Source of the DNA: Trogon surrucura
Lineage: Eukaryota > Chordata > Aves > Trogoniformes > Trogonidae
Direction: 5' to 3'
DNA: 64,000 nucleotides
Assembly: GCA_020746105.1 (NCBI GenBank)
Contig: CM036631.1
Location: 13,516,558 to 13,580,557 of the forward strand
The notes below the pieces were generated by a model that saw only the letters and a list, made by a program, of their open reading frames with translations, made no database searches and was not told the origin of the DNA. The translations under genes and the position numbers were made by a program. This document shows, one piece after another, positions 49,503 to 60,804 of the stretch. Numbering within the stretch: position 1 is the first letter of the stretch; each line of letters starts with the position of its first letter.

Positions 49503-50589
49503 CTAGAAGACAAGAAGATATGCAAAACTCCTAAAAATGAAGCTGTAAATGCATGTAATTTTTATTGTTTTGCTGTTTCTTCTCTTAAAGGAATTACAGA
49601 TTTTTCTTCAGCACTTTCTTGTTTATGGCTTTTCCCCAGTTATTTTAAAAAAAATAAATCTTGAAAACTTTCACACACCAATATCTTTTTTCATAATTTG
49701 ACTTTTAGCTGATTTTTTTTTCATTCTTGCTAATGATGGTCATGGTAACGAGCAGAAGAAGGCTATACTGTGCCTGAATACTAAAAACAAAATTGACAAA
49801 ATTATAAGGCTTTTTATGAAAAGGAAGTCTAAAGTGCTGTCAGAAACAACAGTGCTTCAGGTCTTTCTGTTCTTAGTCAGAAATTGCACACCAACTCCAG
49901 AACCTCTGCTGGGAGCTGACAGAGGAATCCTTTGTTACCAAAAGGCAATGTTGCATCTTGTCTAGACAGCAATGAAAGTTAAAATAGGCATCAGGGTATG
50001 TCTCCATCTTGGTGTACAGGGGCTGCTATAACTTCCATAAATGCTAATAAGGAATGTAGACCTTAAAAATCCCTGTAAACAGTGACAAAAATACAAAAAT
50101 AGCCTCAAGGAACTTTTCAGAAAGTTTAACTGAAACATAATAAAACACCTGTATATTAAAATAAACTATTCTTACCAAGTTCAGTGAAGCGCTTACTGAA
50201 CAAAACCAAATAGGTTCAACTTCCTTCCAGTGACCAAATTTAAACCCTCACCTTGAATTCACATCAGCAATAATTCTTCTACCATAAACAGGGAAGATCC
50301 TAATCCCTCTTCTACACGTAAATCTATGTAAACTTTGCCTTATTAGTGACAAAAAAAAAGCCAGGTGGTTTGTATGTAATTTCCAACATTAGTATCATTC
50401 AGATGGACAAATAAAAAAAAATTACAGTAATCAAAAGCAGACCTTTCAGCACATATAATTAAATGAAAGCTTAATAAAGAATAATTTGCAAGAGCCAGAT
50501 GTGCTTATGTTATAATTGTTGCTTTCTTTGGAACATTTTTTCTAATATAACAAGCCTCCACAGAAATGAAAGTTCCACAATACCATAAG

Positions 50590-50655
50590 CTCAGTGACTC
50601 AGTGGCTAGACAAATGCGCGGAGCAGGGGCAGAGCCAGAACTCTGGGTGACAAAT
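50590..50655 (-). mobile_element. Weak MIR-like patch
   Basis: The plus strand carries gactcagtggctagac followed by ggggcagagccagaactctg. This loosely follows the reverse complement of the MIR core (gtggcagagccgggattcga). The resemblance covers only about 25 good positions and could be chance. Confidence 0.25.
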
Positions 50656-51458
50656 GGAAGCTCTTGTTTGTTTGTTTTTTTCCTGCCACCCCTTTTCAAT
50701 ACCACGCAGATGCTACGAAAGGGTAACAGATTAATATTGTGAAATCAATGCTGTTAAATATTTTGGCCAAAGTACTATTTTCTCATGAACTAGAAAACCT
50801 GAAAACAGAAAAGACTCCCAGCTTTTGGTGATGTTCTGGAGAATCAAAATGAAGCCTTGTATACAATAGTAAATTGTGTGGGTTTTTTTCCCCACTACTG
50901 GGTCTTTATCCTTTTAAGCATATTCTTGAGGTGCATCTGTGCTTGCTTAATAAGATTCTACGCTTATATGAGAGTAAGAAGCACATTTCACAAACTTTTG
51001 AAAACTTGCACTTTCTCAGCTCAGAAATAATCAGGTTCTGTACTATCATAGAGACAACATAATAAACTTGAATACAATTAAAGCCCAAAGATTATAATGG
51101 CCTTCTCAGCGCTCTGCATTTTGTCTATTAAAATAATTTTTAAATTTTTTATATTTTTTTTTTAATTAGGAAGCTATTTAGCATCTACTTCAACCATCTG
51201 GGGCATATCCCTTAGATTTTACTCAAAGTAGACTAAAGCTTTAGTACTTAATGTAGCATGTATCGCACTTTCAAGAGCAGGAAAGGAATTGTATGTGAAA
51301 AGAAATCCAAGTTTATCAACGGAAGTTCAAAAGAATATCCTTCTCCCTTCTCAGGTAAGCCACCAGGGCAAAAAACACGGGGTACGAGTTATTCTTTCTG
51401 CAATATTCCATCTTTCTTAGAGGATAAAATCAATACTCAGTGATGGCGAGCAGCACAG

Positions 51459-51840
51459 TGTGGTGGGCGGACCCAGGGCAGGCAGCTGCTCTCTGCCTCC
51501 CCCTGCTCCACAGGACAGGGGGAAAATAAGATGGGAAAGCTCATGGGCCAACATAAAGACGGGGAGATCCCTTATCAGTTACTATCACAGGTAAAAGAGA
51601 CTTGGCTTGAAGAAAATTAATTTCTTGCCAGTTCTAATAGAGCTGGATGGCAACAAACAGAGGAAAACTAAAATCTTCCATCCCTGCCTTTGCTCACGCT
51701 CTTCCCCTGGCTCCTCCCTGCTGGCCGTGCCCTCTCTGGAGAACCCTTGCCCAGAGGCACCACTGGCTTCCCGGGGGGCAGCGAGGGGCGGCAGGGCCTG
51801 GGCCCTGCGAGGAGAGGCTGAGGCTGGAACCAGTCAGATA
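51459..51840 (+). mobile_element. Probable avian endogenous-retrovirus LTR relic (solo, degraded)
   Basis: The block begins tgtggtgggcggaccc and continues through ctccccctgctccacagg, ggacagggggaaaata, ctcatgggccaacataaag, agagacttggcttgaag and aaaattaatttcttgcc. This resembles an LTR family that I remember as abundant in many bird genomes, whose copies start TGTGGTGGGTTGACCC. The left edge is well placed by that TG start. The right edge is uncertain because the GC-rich part (51.68-51.83 kb) diverges from what I recall. The assigned strand follows the TG start and is not certain. No gag, pol or env sequence, primer-binding site or second LTR is visible, so this is at most a solo LTR. A 142-codon open frame overlaps it but has no recognised domain. 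Confidence 0.6.
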
Positions 51841-52148
51841 AATACCAGTTTGTACAGGGAGCTAGCCAGTCTGGAAAATATGTGTACACTGTTTCAGGGA
51901 AAAAAAGGGATACTTCTTCAAGCACCACTGTCGTGGCTTGAAATGGCAATTCAAGGCCCCACGTTGAGATGGTCAGGTTGCGAAGATTTTATTGGCAAGA
52001 TTAAGGAGGGGGGGGGAGAAACCAACATCGAATGAATGGTTATTGTCAGCCTCTAATGCTCAAAAGCAAAAGTTTCAATTGTTTTTTTCAACTGAAATTC
52101 TAACCTACTGACTACTGAGTAGTGATTAAAAAAATTAGCCTACTTCAA

Positions 52149-52176
52149 ACACTGAAACATATATTTGTTTCAGTGT
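52149..52176. repeat. Perfect 11-bp inverted repeat with 6-base loop
   Basis: The left arm ACACTGAAACA (52149-52159) and right arm TGTTTCAGTGT (52166-52176) are exact reverse complements around TATATT. No flanking target duplication or transposase remnant is visible. Confidence 0.9.
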
Positions 52177-55100
52177 ATGTCTGGTACATAAAGAGGAGCA
52201 TTTCACAACCCTTATGCCCACCACTGACTCGGAAGGCTCGTGATTAAAAATAAGATATTAATACCATCAAGTTTTCATGATTAAGAAGCCTTAAAAATAT
52301 ATAGCCTGGGTTTTTTTTTATTTTTTTAAAGGTCACTAAGTTAAATTCTTACAATCCAGTTCCCAGCATTTAAATATAAGTAGTGCTGATTTTGAGTTAC
52401 TGAGTGCTCCTGCATAGTTACCAATTTTGAAAACTGGCTTATTTAAAGTACCTGACGAAAGATGCAATTTTAGTTCTCAGAGCCAAGTTTCTTCTTATGT
52501 CGTGATCTGACACCAAAGAGCAGGATTTTGTAATGCCACAAGTCTCATTTACGGCAATAGCAAGTAAAGTCTCACATTTAGGTGCCTGTTAACCTACAGG
52601 CTTATGGACTTAAGCACCAAAACTTGAGTCCAGCTGTAATCAAGTACAAATGTGAGGGAACTTATGGAAGTTGCAGGTCACTATGAGTCTGAAAGATGTT
52701 CGTCTACCTGAAAATACTACAGATGAATGGAAAAGTGCTGTGCTCAGTGTGAGCACACATGCAATTTTTTACCTGGAAACAGCAGAATTCATATAAAGCC
52801 TTTGCTATAGCTTAGAGTTACCATCCAAGAAGAACTGAATAACTAACAAAAATAATAATCCAGGGGTGGTGGTGGTATTTTCTGCTTCAGAAATTGCCTA
52901 TGGTATTTGACTAATTATTTCCATTTTGATCTTTTTATAAAAACTATTATCCACAATCTGAAGTTTGCAAAATAAACTAAGAACCAATAACAGCATCTTC
53001 CAAAAGTTAAAGCCTTTATTAAGGCCATCTAAGTTTCACAGTGCCTTTGCAAGATATTTTCATGATGCAGTAGGATGACTGCCTGTCAGTGTGCCAGAAG
53101 ACACAGGTTTATATATCCCTCTCACAGGTTTCAACATTCTTTCAATGATTTTCCATCTATATTTTTCAACTAGCTTTCAATAATCAAAACTCTTTCATTA
53201 GCTCATGACTTTTCACTTGCACATAGGCCCGTGATATTCCTACATACCGGGTCTGTCAAATGACACTGAGGACAGCAAACGAGAACAGAGCAAAGCTTTC
53301 AACGCATCAGATGTTTTTCCTTTTTCTTTTTTTTTACAGCAGGAATGCAGATATTTAGCTTTTAGGCTACAGCATTTGTGTCTGAATGAATAAATAGCGG
53401 TGAAGAATTTCGAGAATCAAATGTTACAGAAGTAACACATAGTGAGGAAAAATAGAATGGGTCTTAAATCAACACAGGTAAGGAAGATTTGTACTGACAG
53501 CAATGTGTTAACTTCGTGACAGGCTGTTTTACCACCTAAGAGAGAATTATGATAATCGTAACCCTCTTACCAGTGGCTTGTTAATGACAGACCTCACCAA
53601 AAGAGTTTGTTTAGAGAAGATATTTCAATAAAGAGAAAGTGATCAACTGCTACATAGGAGAGACGTAGTTTCCTTAGATATACGAGCCCAGGGAGGAAAT
53701 GGAGAGAGCAGTTGCACTTGTATATCAGAGAACAAAAGTCAAGGGCTATGCATTTCAACTGGCTGGTTTGGTGAGGGAGAATTTGGCCACAGCAGCGGGG
53801 ATATAATTCAGTTGTTACTCTTCACAGCAGAACTCTGAAGAGCCATATGTGAAATACAGAGATAAGAGAGAGAGGGGTTGCAATAGTCAGCACAGCAAGT
53901 AATCACAGCAGAGGTGCTGCAGGCTGGTCTAGCACAAGGAATTGCTACCGCTGTACTTGGAAGATGCCCCCAAAAGATACTCAGTAGAAGATGGCTTGAT
54001 TCAAGGAGAAAGAAGGAATATGTTATAGCAGCATTTACCCTTCTAGTTTGTTTTACTAAAAGATTTATGATCAAAACGAAAGACATTCTCTTTTTTCCAG
54101 TATTTGTATGTTAATTCCCCAAAGGTGCTAGATTTTTTTTTTTTCTCAGAAAGAAATGTTAAATTTTAGGGACCTTGATTAATTCTGAAGTTTTCCATTA
54201 CTAAAAAATGAAAGTCCTATGTTACATCTTCAACAAATACATTTGGTACAGTAAATGAAGCTGAACAATAAAACTACTGAGAATCAAGTGAGAATTCTTA
54301 TTTGTCAGCATTTTAAATGAATTGTGCAAAGCTGAAATATCTTATTTATAGAGATGAAAGTTCAGCTATTTAGACAATGAGTAATTTGGTTTCTAAAGAT
54401 GAAAAACTCTAAGGAGTGACTGCAAGTGCTGTTGAAATCCTGCATTATAAGAGGTAATGCAGTTATTTTTTCCCTAGTATATTTAGTATGTACTGTTGCA
54501 AAGCTGTAATTCCAGATTTTTTCTTTCGAGTACCTAACAGACAATAATGATACTTAGAACTGTCAGATCACAAATGGTTTTTCCAAGCTCACCAAAACCA
54601 GCAACCTCTTTACAAGTGCACATTTCTGAAAAGAAGCTACCCAAACCAAAAAAATCTCACCTTCAGTGGGACTGTTATTTTTTATTATTGGTGTAGAGGT
54701 GCTTAAAATTACATTTATGCCAAATAGGTTAAAGGAAACAGAGCCTCTGAAAAAGTTCTTTTCTCTTTGCAGGAACAATGAATTAGTGCTTAAGCCCATG
54801 TTTTTGGTATCACAGGTAACAGCGATGGAAATAAGTGCTGACCTGAGCCCAGTGCCACTGGAATAGCCTTCAGGTAAGGTAAACTTTTCAAAAAGCAGTG
54901 CAGAAGCATAAACACCCTACTCAAAAATATCATACACAATCGAAATGCAAGGACTGTTTCTAAAGTAACATTGACCGTATCTATTCCCTCCTATTTTTGT
55001 ACATAAATATAATTTTTTATATTGGCATGTCTTTTGCACCAAATCCGTTCAGTGACTAACACTGCAGTTGAGACCTCTACTATAACAGCAAGATAAGAAA

Positions 55101-56221
55101 TGGGGTTATTGGCTTATGTAAACATGTTTTTTAAAAAGCCCATGGATCGTTTTCTCTTTGTTTCTTGATGATTTTTAGGCAGATCCTTAAAGAGAGGTAG
55201 GTTAACAGAAAATGACATCCAGAAAACACAAGACAGCCCAAGTAACTCGTCAGCAGCTTAACCATGTGACAAACCCAGGGGCAACTCGAAGGCAGCTACT
55301 GCCTGTGGAGTCTGCCAGGAAGCCAGATGCCATCACCAGAAAAACACCTTCCCCAGCTCAGCATCTGTGTCCCAGCAGTCCTCTCCACACAAAAGGAAAA
55401 GGAGGAGGAGAAGAAAGAGAAGGAAAGGTGCATATCAAATGGTTAAAGGAAATGTACATACACATGAAAAACTACCCTTATTTGAATTTAAAATCTAAAA
55501 CTTGGAAAAATCAAAGCTTTTGCTGACGAAAATGAGATCCCTTCAAAACAATAGGTAGAATATTGTATGCTAAAAGCCTATGTTTTCTTTTGGTTTACAG
55601 TATATTTGTGTGGGTGCTACCTGTTAAAACAGTGTGGTTTATATATTTGCTCTGACGAAATTTGGACATCTCAGTAGCATTTGCTCAGTTTGTTCTAAGC
55701 AAAATGTTAAATCAAAAATAAGGTGAGTTTCACAGATGATCTGTTAGTGCTGTGGGGCAGACCCTCCTCTCACCACACAGACAATAGTAGCTTAAGAACC
55801 AGTAAGTCTGCAACAGCAACTTAACTCACAGCTTTATGCTAAATAACTGAGAAGTATTTGACTTACATGGGTATATCTGAAATGGCACGAATCAAATATA
55901 GCTACAGGAAGTTGGAGTAATTATTAGGAGAAAAGTGCTTAATTTAGAAATACAATAAATAATGTGACAATACACTGCAAATACTTTTTTTCTCTAAAGA
56001 ATCCAAGTGTCATAATATATACATATGGTTTACTTTTAAAAATATCATTCCTTTCTTTCCTCTTTTCGTACGTGCCTAACGTATCGATAGTGGACATAAT
56101 ATTCTGACCTTAAACACCCATATATCACCCTAACCACAGAGTCTGCTCACTGTTTCAGAGAGTGAATAACCTCTGCTTCCTATAATACTGCACCAAATAT
56201 CTTTGCAAAAAGCCGTTAAAG

Positions 56222-56345
56222 TGTAACACGAACAGGCAGCTAATGAATTATCATAACTAATGTCATAACAACAAGATTTTTGCAGCGATTACTTATGCAC
56301 TTGCTGGCTAATGTGCTCTCAGATTTATTAAAGCCCAATATATGC
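56222..56345. promoter_or_regulatory. Candidate conserved intronic regulatory element
   Basis: The segment contains ctaatgaattatcat, with closely spaced TAAT/ATTA cores, then gattacttatgcac, a further taatgtg, and a tatgcaaac near-octamer. This density of homeodomain/POU-type words without repeat content resembles developmental enhancers. This is inference from composition only. Confidence 0.2.
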
Positions 56346-58637
56346 AAACAAAGTAACTGTATTTGTGAAAATACAAATAATACATTTTGTAGTCACAGAT
56401 GGAGTTAGATGACTTCAGTTCTCCCTATATGTTCAGGTGTGCATCTACTGAAAAAAAAAAATCTTTTACCAGTTGTACATACTCATTTAGTTCAGTTTTG
56501 GGGTTTTTTTTTTAACGATTAACACCAGTAATTTCAGTGTCCATCAGTTGCTATTCTATATATCATCAAGGGAAATTTTTCTGTTGCCCTAAATTCCACT
56601 CAATTCCTGTCTCCCTAGGGGATACACAGGCCTGTTTTGCTTCCCTCTCAAGCTGCAAAGTAACAGATACCTAATTTCACCACCGAGTGCCTGCCAGTTC
56701 CAACTCCTTTTACTGACCACAAATTCATTGTACTTGTTCAGCAAAAGAAAAACCACTCTCATCGTTTCTGCTGCCCTGCTGCGAATAATGGTGAACCCAT
56801 GCCGAAAATGAAAGAATCTCTACGTGTTTTAGATATTGCAGCTTGTATTGTTGTGGTACTGCAGAGCCAAGATCCCCTTATGCAAAATAACAGCTTTATT
56901 TTGTTAAAAGGGCCTAACTTCAAGTGGACCATGGAATATTTATGGCTCTCGGTAGTCCTTTGAAAGAGTTATCTTATGTTTTTATGCCGATCATGGGTCA
57001 GAGGTTCAAATCAGCCCTTCTTTCTGTCACTCCTTATATGTTTTACTATAATTTACAGCTCAGCAAGAGGACTCATAAAACAAAAGTGTCTATTTTACTT
57101 CGGCAACTAATTCTAGCTAATCAAAGCTTTCCAGCAAAACAACTCAGCATGAAACTCTGTGTGGAAAATATGCAGAGAACAAAGCGTTTTGTCAAATAAC
57201 ACATCTCATGATGTAAACACATATGTCTCTTATAGGAAATTTTATCGCTTCCACATTATCGGCACACAAAAGGAGCATTCTTGTCGCAGACCTGGTGCGA
57301 CTGTGGAGCCATCGTCATTGGAAACAAGAGCCTGATTAGGTTCCCACACAGATATGAATAGATTTTCTTTTTTTAGTGTAATGCTGCCTTTCTTATTTCT
57401 TAAACAGACTAGTAATTGTGGCTGTAAAAACAGTGAATTGTGTTTGGACGACATTTGTTTCTTCATATTTTTTTTAGCTACCCAATGACACCAATTATCC
57501 CATATGGTTGTCCTCTTCTGGAAAGTCTGAGTTAATCCACAGCTGTGAAGATGAAGACGCACCCAGCAGGCTCTAAATCTGGTGGGTCTCTTGCCTGCTA
57601 ATGAAGTCCACAGTCTGCTGGACAGATGTTAAGAGGATCTGTTAAATATGTCAGTGACAAAGACCCAGACTTCTGCTGGGGAAAATAATTATCCAAAACT
57701 ATATCTATTCTTTATAGGTTTTCATTCCTTGCCTCACCTTTTGGAGAAGCAAATTTTCACTACTTGGTAGAATCTCACAGCACATATAATAAATAGGTCC
57801 TGCTCAAAATACTAATGGACTAAATGATCACATTGGCATGTGTTCTGAAGAAATGATAGATCTTTTTGTCCTTGACTTATTCTTGCTGTGGTTCCTGCAA
57901 TATTATTTTAAGTCTCATTTTATTCGTCGCAGTATGGGCTTATATTGGGAGAGCGTGAATCAGTATTGTCAGCTATAAAATATCTACTTAAATTTTGAAT
58001 GTAATGGGAAATGTGAAGATGAAATTACCATTTGACTAATTTTTCTTTAAATGTTATTAACATTGCTTATTTTAATTAAAGGGATTACAGATAGCACGTT
58101 CTGACCCCAAAGCTCATGTAGCTGTTTTAGGAAAAAAAAAAAACAAAAACCAAACAAGCAAGAAAAGTAGAATGAGAAGATATCTGCAGCAAGATTCAAT
58201 GGTTAAAGACTCGCTCGCTTTTCCCTGTCCCCACCTGTTTATCATCATGGTCTGACAGCATAGACATCCAATCCCAAAGTGTCTCTCAGTTACAGTCATA
58301 TAAATTTGGAGAAACTCTACAGAGCTAAAATATATGCACCGGTGCAATAACGAACTAACGTGCCTTCAGGCACATGTGCATTAAGGTGCTCTTAAGATCA
58401 TTTCTGTTTCGTTTGTGAACTGTATTCCTCATTCTTTTGACCTCATCCTGCTTTGACGTATTGAAGTAGAAATGGCCATCAAAACAGCTCATTCTGCTCT
58501 GCTGTCTAAATGTATGCAAATCCCATTTAGGCATTGTTCCTGAGATTGTGCCCTTTAGAAATCAAACGGCGTTGATTTTATTGAATTATGACAATTCAAT
58601 ACAATCTCTCAGTAACTGCCTGTTCACAACCTGTTTA

Positions 58638-58661
58638 CTGTGGGCAAAGCTGTGGGCAAAG
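58638..58661. repeat. Two-copy 12-bp tandem repeat
   Basis: The unit ctgtgggcaaag is present twice in direct succession, 58638-58649 and 58650-58661, with no mismatch. Confidence 0.9.
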
Positions 58662-59398
58662 CCAAGAAGGAATGCTTAGAGCTCAAATAAATTATCAATC
58701 ACTGCAAGTAGCTAAGACAATGCGTATAATTTGGCACCTGGCAGTTGCCTCTGTAATGTTGTATTTATTTCCCCTTAGGAAGTAAACCCATTGGTTTATT
58801 AGCTTTATAGCACCTTGACCAGTTTCCAAGATATAATGTCACCCCATCACCCTATGAGGCGGCTGGGGATATTTAATGAGACACCAACCAAATTGTGAAA
58901 GAAAAGTTTAGTCTGTGCAAAAAATACAAATTCAAAAATGCATCCTAAAATTTTTATACAATTAAAGTTCAGACAGAACATTACATATCTTATATCACCA
59001 TAGAGTAGATGTAACTTTGACCCTGTTGAAATAAAATAACTACTCGGCTCACAAGTGTCAGAGTCTGTGCTATTTAAATGAGACTTCCTCTTTCTTCCAA
59101 TGTGACGGAGTCAAAAATCTAATCCTCTAAAGTGTAGGTACTGGTCCTAAGTCCTCTGGAGAGAAAACTGTATTTCTGCCATGTCAGAAAAGAACAAAGG
59201 GCAGACTAAAAGCTAACCAGAGAGAACAGAGTAACAGCTACAAAAAATAACAATTAAAAAATAAATAAATTTGAAAGCCTTCTGTAGCAAATATTGAGCT
59301 CTTGGCTTTCTGAAAAGAAATTCTCTCGTGAAGCAACTGACTGGGGGGAGATGCAAAAATCCTCACCGACTTGGCGGTTGTGTCTCACCTCATTTCAC

Positions 59399-59413
59399 TT
59401 TTTTTTTTTTTTT
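59399..59413. repeat. T15 homopolymer
   Basis: Fifteen consecutive T residues in the intron, followed by a pyrimidine-rich stretch. No associated element was recognised. Confidence 0.85.
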
Positions 59414-60489
59414 CTCCTTTCTAAACAGACTGAGTGTTAGTCTGCTGAGAATATGATGCTAAGCCACTTTTCCTGTAGAGTTTTTAAACTGGGCCTCTGA
59501 GAAAGGGTTTGATACAATTCAATGACTGAAGTAATACCTTTGTCCATCTGAGCATTAAATGGCCCATTGAAATACAGCTTAGTTAGAAAGAATTTCAGTA
59601 AATGGTGCTTTCTAATTTTTTTTTTATTATTATTATTCCTCTCCCAACAGATTACAGCCTGGATCGGAAAATGCAGCTCAATCACTTTTGGTTGCCTCTC
59701 AGGTCAGGCCTTCAGCCAGTGTTAATTAAATATAACCCCTCTAGAATACCAGAGGTTAAATGAGAGCAACAAACTGGTCATCTTCAAAATATTACCTCAT
59801 GCTCTCCAAAAAGCTGTAATCTGCTTGGGAGGGTCCTTATTTAAGCACACCGGTCTTAACAATGAAAATTTATTTGGGGGGCAGATAGGGGGGGATCCAT
59901 GTTAAATGCTATTTTGTCCGACAGTAATCACAAAACATTAAACACCTATTTCCATGCAATGTACCATGTCTACTGTGTTTAAATAACGCACATCATAAAG
60001 GAAAGTGCTGCAGCAGACGATTTAGGCTGTAGCAGCACATACAGCACAATTTTCAACTTGATAAAGTGAAACTATAAAGAATCAATGCGTAAGTCAGACA
60101 GCTCCCATACCTAATGTCCTTCCCCGCAGCTATTAGAAGTTCACGTTTGTCTCTAGTAGGCATCAGCATTAGTATACCTTCAATTCCATGTCTTCAGTCA
60201 CAATTTCTTGTCTATTCCGTACAATTTGACCAGACCATGAAATTGGAAAGTAGCTGAAATTGTCTTTTTTTCATCTTAATGATTTTAAATGTGAAAGGGA
60301 GGCTTTTCTGTGGGCTATTTGTTTACTGCCTGGTAAAAAGTTTCCTCAAGTATTCATAACAATTTTACTATTAAATTAGTTGAAAGAAAGCTTTCTAATA
60401 CACGGTAATTAGTCTTGTCTTTCTGAACATGACTTTACTGTAAATACTCCTCCTTGACTACCCCTTTGTCCCAAGATTCCTTAGAAGAA

Positions 60490-60804
60490 CGCAGCCAAGC
60501 GATAATTCAGCATTATTGCTGCTTCAGTGCCCTAATCGCTTAAAGAGCAGCAAGGACCCTATGTTCACCGCCACGAGGCTCCTACAGCCTCCTGGCCTAA
60601 GGCAGGCTTCCCAGCCCAGCAGCATCCAGATGTCAAGAGGAATATCCAGGTCCTGATGCAGCACGCCGCTCCGCTCCAGTATGGCCTAAACATCTGTTTC
60701 ATCTGCTGGCGTACAACCTGCTGAATGCACCGAGACTGCCGCACGAAGTGGGGAATTGAACGAGGGTGGGAGTGAAACGCTGTGGTTCCGTAGCTCAGCG
60801 TTCG
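60490..60804. promoter_or_regulatory. CpG-rich patch in intron (identity unknown)
   Basis: By eye this 315-bp stretch holds 17 CpG dinucleotides in otherwise CpG-poor intron, with clusters such as cacgccgctccgctcc and cagcgttcgcag. GC content is also higher than in the flanks. It could be an unmethylated regulatory island, an alternative promoter, or an inserted element I do not recognise. The minus-strand open frame across it (about 81 codons) has no recognised domain. No TATA box or other core-promoter motif stands out. Confidence 0.35.

Noticed and set aside
51607-52035. 142-codon open frame on the plus strand
   Set aside because: It overlaps the probable LTR, has low-complexity GC-rich composition in its first half and shows no known domain.
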